This document shows positions 4,978 through 5,454 of a stretch of DNA of 5,454 nucleotides, piece by piece. Each line of letters begins with the position of its first letter. The stretch's first letter is position 1. The stretch is from Phycisphaerales bacterium (lineage in GTDB: Bacteria; Planctomycetota; Phycisphaerae; Sedimentisphaerales; Anaerohalosphaeraceae), in NCBI GenBank assembly GCA_003152975.1, contig PMBP01000443.1, positions 1 through 5,454 of the forward strand, read 5' to 3'. The notes under the pieces are model-generated. The model was not told the DNA's origin. It ran no database searches and saw nothing but the letters and a program-made list of their open reading frames with translations. Position numbers and translations under genes: made by a program.

Positions 4978-5454
4978 ATGAAAACGATACTGATAAGTCT
5001 GTCTATGGTTATGGGCTGCCTGTTGGTCAACAGCAATGCCGGGGAGACCTATTATGTTTACCCCCTGGATGCTGATCATACCCTCATGATCCAGGATGCG
5101 ATCAATTCCTCGGTCAACGGCGATGTGGTTATCGTCGCTCCCGGGACTTATTACGAAGGTAATATCAATCTGTCCGGCAAAGCTCTTACTGTCCAAAGCA
5201 CAAACCCCAACAACCCTGCCATCGTCGCCGCCACCATCATTGACTGCGGCGGCCTCTTTAACGGGTTTTATTTCGAGAACGGCGAGAGCGTAACGACCGT
5301 TGTGGATGGATTTACGATTACCAATGCCGGGGGATTCTCAGGGGGCGCTTCGGTTTGTATGTTTGGCAGCAGCCCTACGATTCGGAACTGCGTCATTCGC
5401 AGCAATACGGCCCTATGGGACGGAGCCGGACTTTACTGTGATCTGGAAAGCAGC
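4978..5454 (+). CDS. Secreted right-handed parallel beta-helix protein, 3' end outside window
   Basis: An open frame of 159 codons from ATG 4978 to the window edge. Residues 1-21 form a signal peptide: Lys2, a hydrophobic core, and probable signal peptidase I cleavage after Ser-Asn-Ala (19-21), before GETYYV. A Cys at residue 14 in VMGC gives a weak lipobox alternative. The mature start carries the common pattern of secreted beta-helix proteins: IQDAIN (38-43), NGDVVIVAPGTYYEG (47-61), GKALTVQS (67-74), TIIDCGG (86-92), and GFTITNA (111-117). The first helix-type repeat, SPTIRNCVIRSNTA (132-145) then GAGLYCD, follows. Such proteins form a solenoid of short strands and are usually cell-surface or extracellular, some acting as polysaccharide lyases; no catalytic residues can be assigned from this part. 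Planctomycete members often carry a C-terminal dockerin-like or sorting domain, which would lie outside the window. Fold and export are well supported, the substrate unknown. Confidence 0.88.
   Translation, partial: MKTILISLSMVMGCLLVNSNAGETYYVYPLDADHTLMIQDAINSSVNGDVVIVAPGTYYEGNINLSGKALTVQSTNPNNPAIVAATIIDCGGLFNGFYFENGESVTTVVDGFTITNAGGFSGGASVCMFGSSPTIRNCVIRSNTALWDGAGLYCDLESS

Noticed and set aside
4852..5196. 114-codon minus-strand frame
   Set aside because: Overlaps the signal peptide and first strands of the beta-helix gene, which has a strong ribosome binding site and clear family motifs.

Overview
The window looks like ordinary chromosomal DNA from a Gram-negative-like bacterium. My best guess is a planctomycete of the Phycisphaerae/Sedimentisphaerales type. 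That is inferred from protein style (a secreted beta-helix protein with a typical planctomycete N-terminal pattern, and a large uncharacterised Met/Ala/Lys-rich protein), not from a marker gene, so the taxonomy is tentative. There is no IS element, CRISPR array, tRNA, rRNA or phage gene.

Layout: (1) 2-1459, plus strand: the 3' part of a large protein of unknown function with an apparent internal duplication, ending at a strong intrinsic terminator (1489-1517). (2) 1541-2689, minus strand: a membrane protein with two N-terminal membrane segments and a DUF697/YcjF-like domain, convergent with gene 1. (3) 2690-2844: a divergent intergenic region with one good sigma70-type promoter facing each way. 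(4) 2845-3513 lipB and 3510-4379 lipA, plus strand, overlapping by ATGA: the two-step endogenous lipoylation pathway. LipB moves octanoyl from acyl carrier protein to lipoyl-dependent enzymes, and LipA, a radical SAM enzyme, inserts two sulfurs. (5) 4380-4977: about 600 bases with no confident gene. It holds several hairpins, a good promoter, a perfect 9-bp stem at the predicted transcript start, and a doubtful 71-codon ORF preceded by a Shine-Dalgarno sequence. (6) 4978 to the window end, plus strand: the 5' part of an exported right-handed parallel beta-helix protein with a strong ribosome binding site.

lipB-lipA is the only functionally linked pair. The other genes seem to be independent transcription units. 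I found no convincing new multi-gene system. The items most worth a second look are the structured leader and small ORF at 4567-4850, the internally duplicated unknown protein, the orphan DUF697 protein, and the altered active-site loop of LipB.
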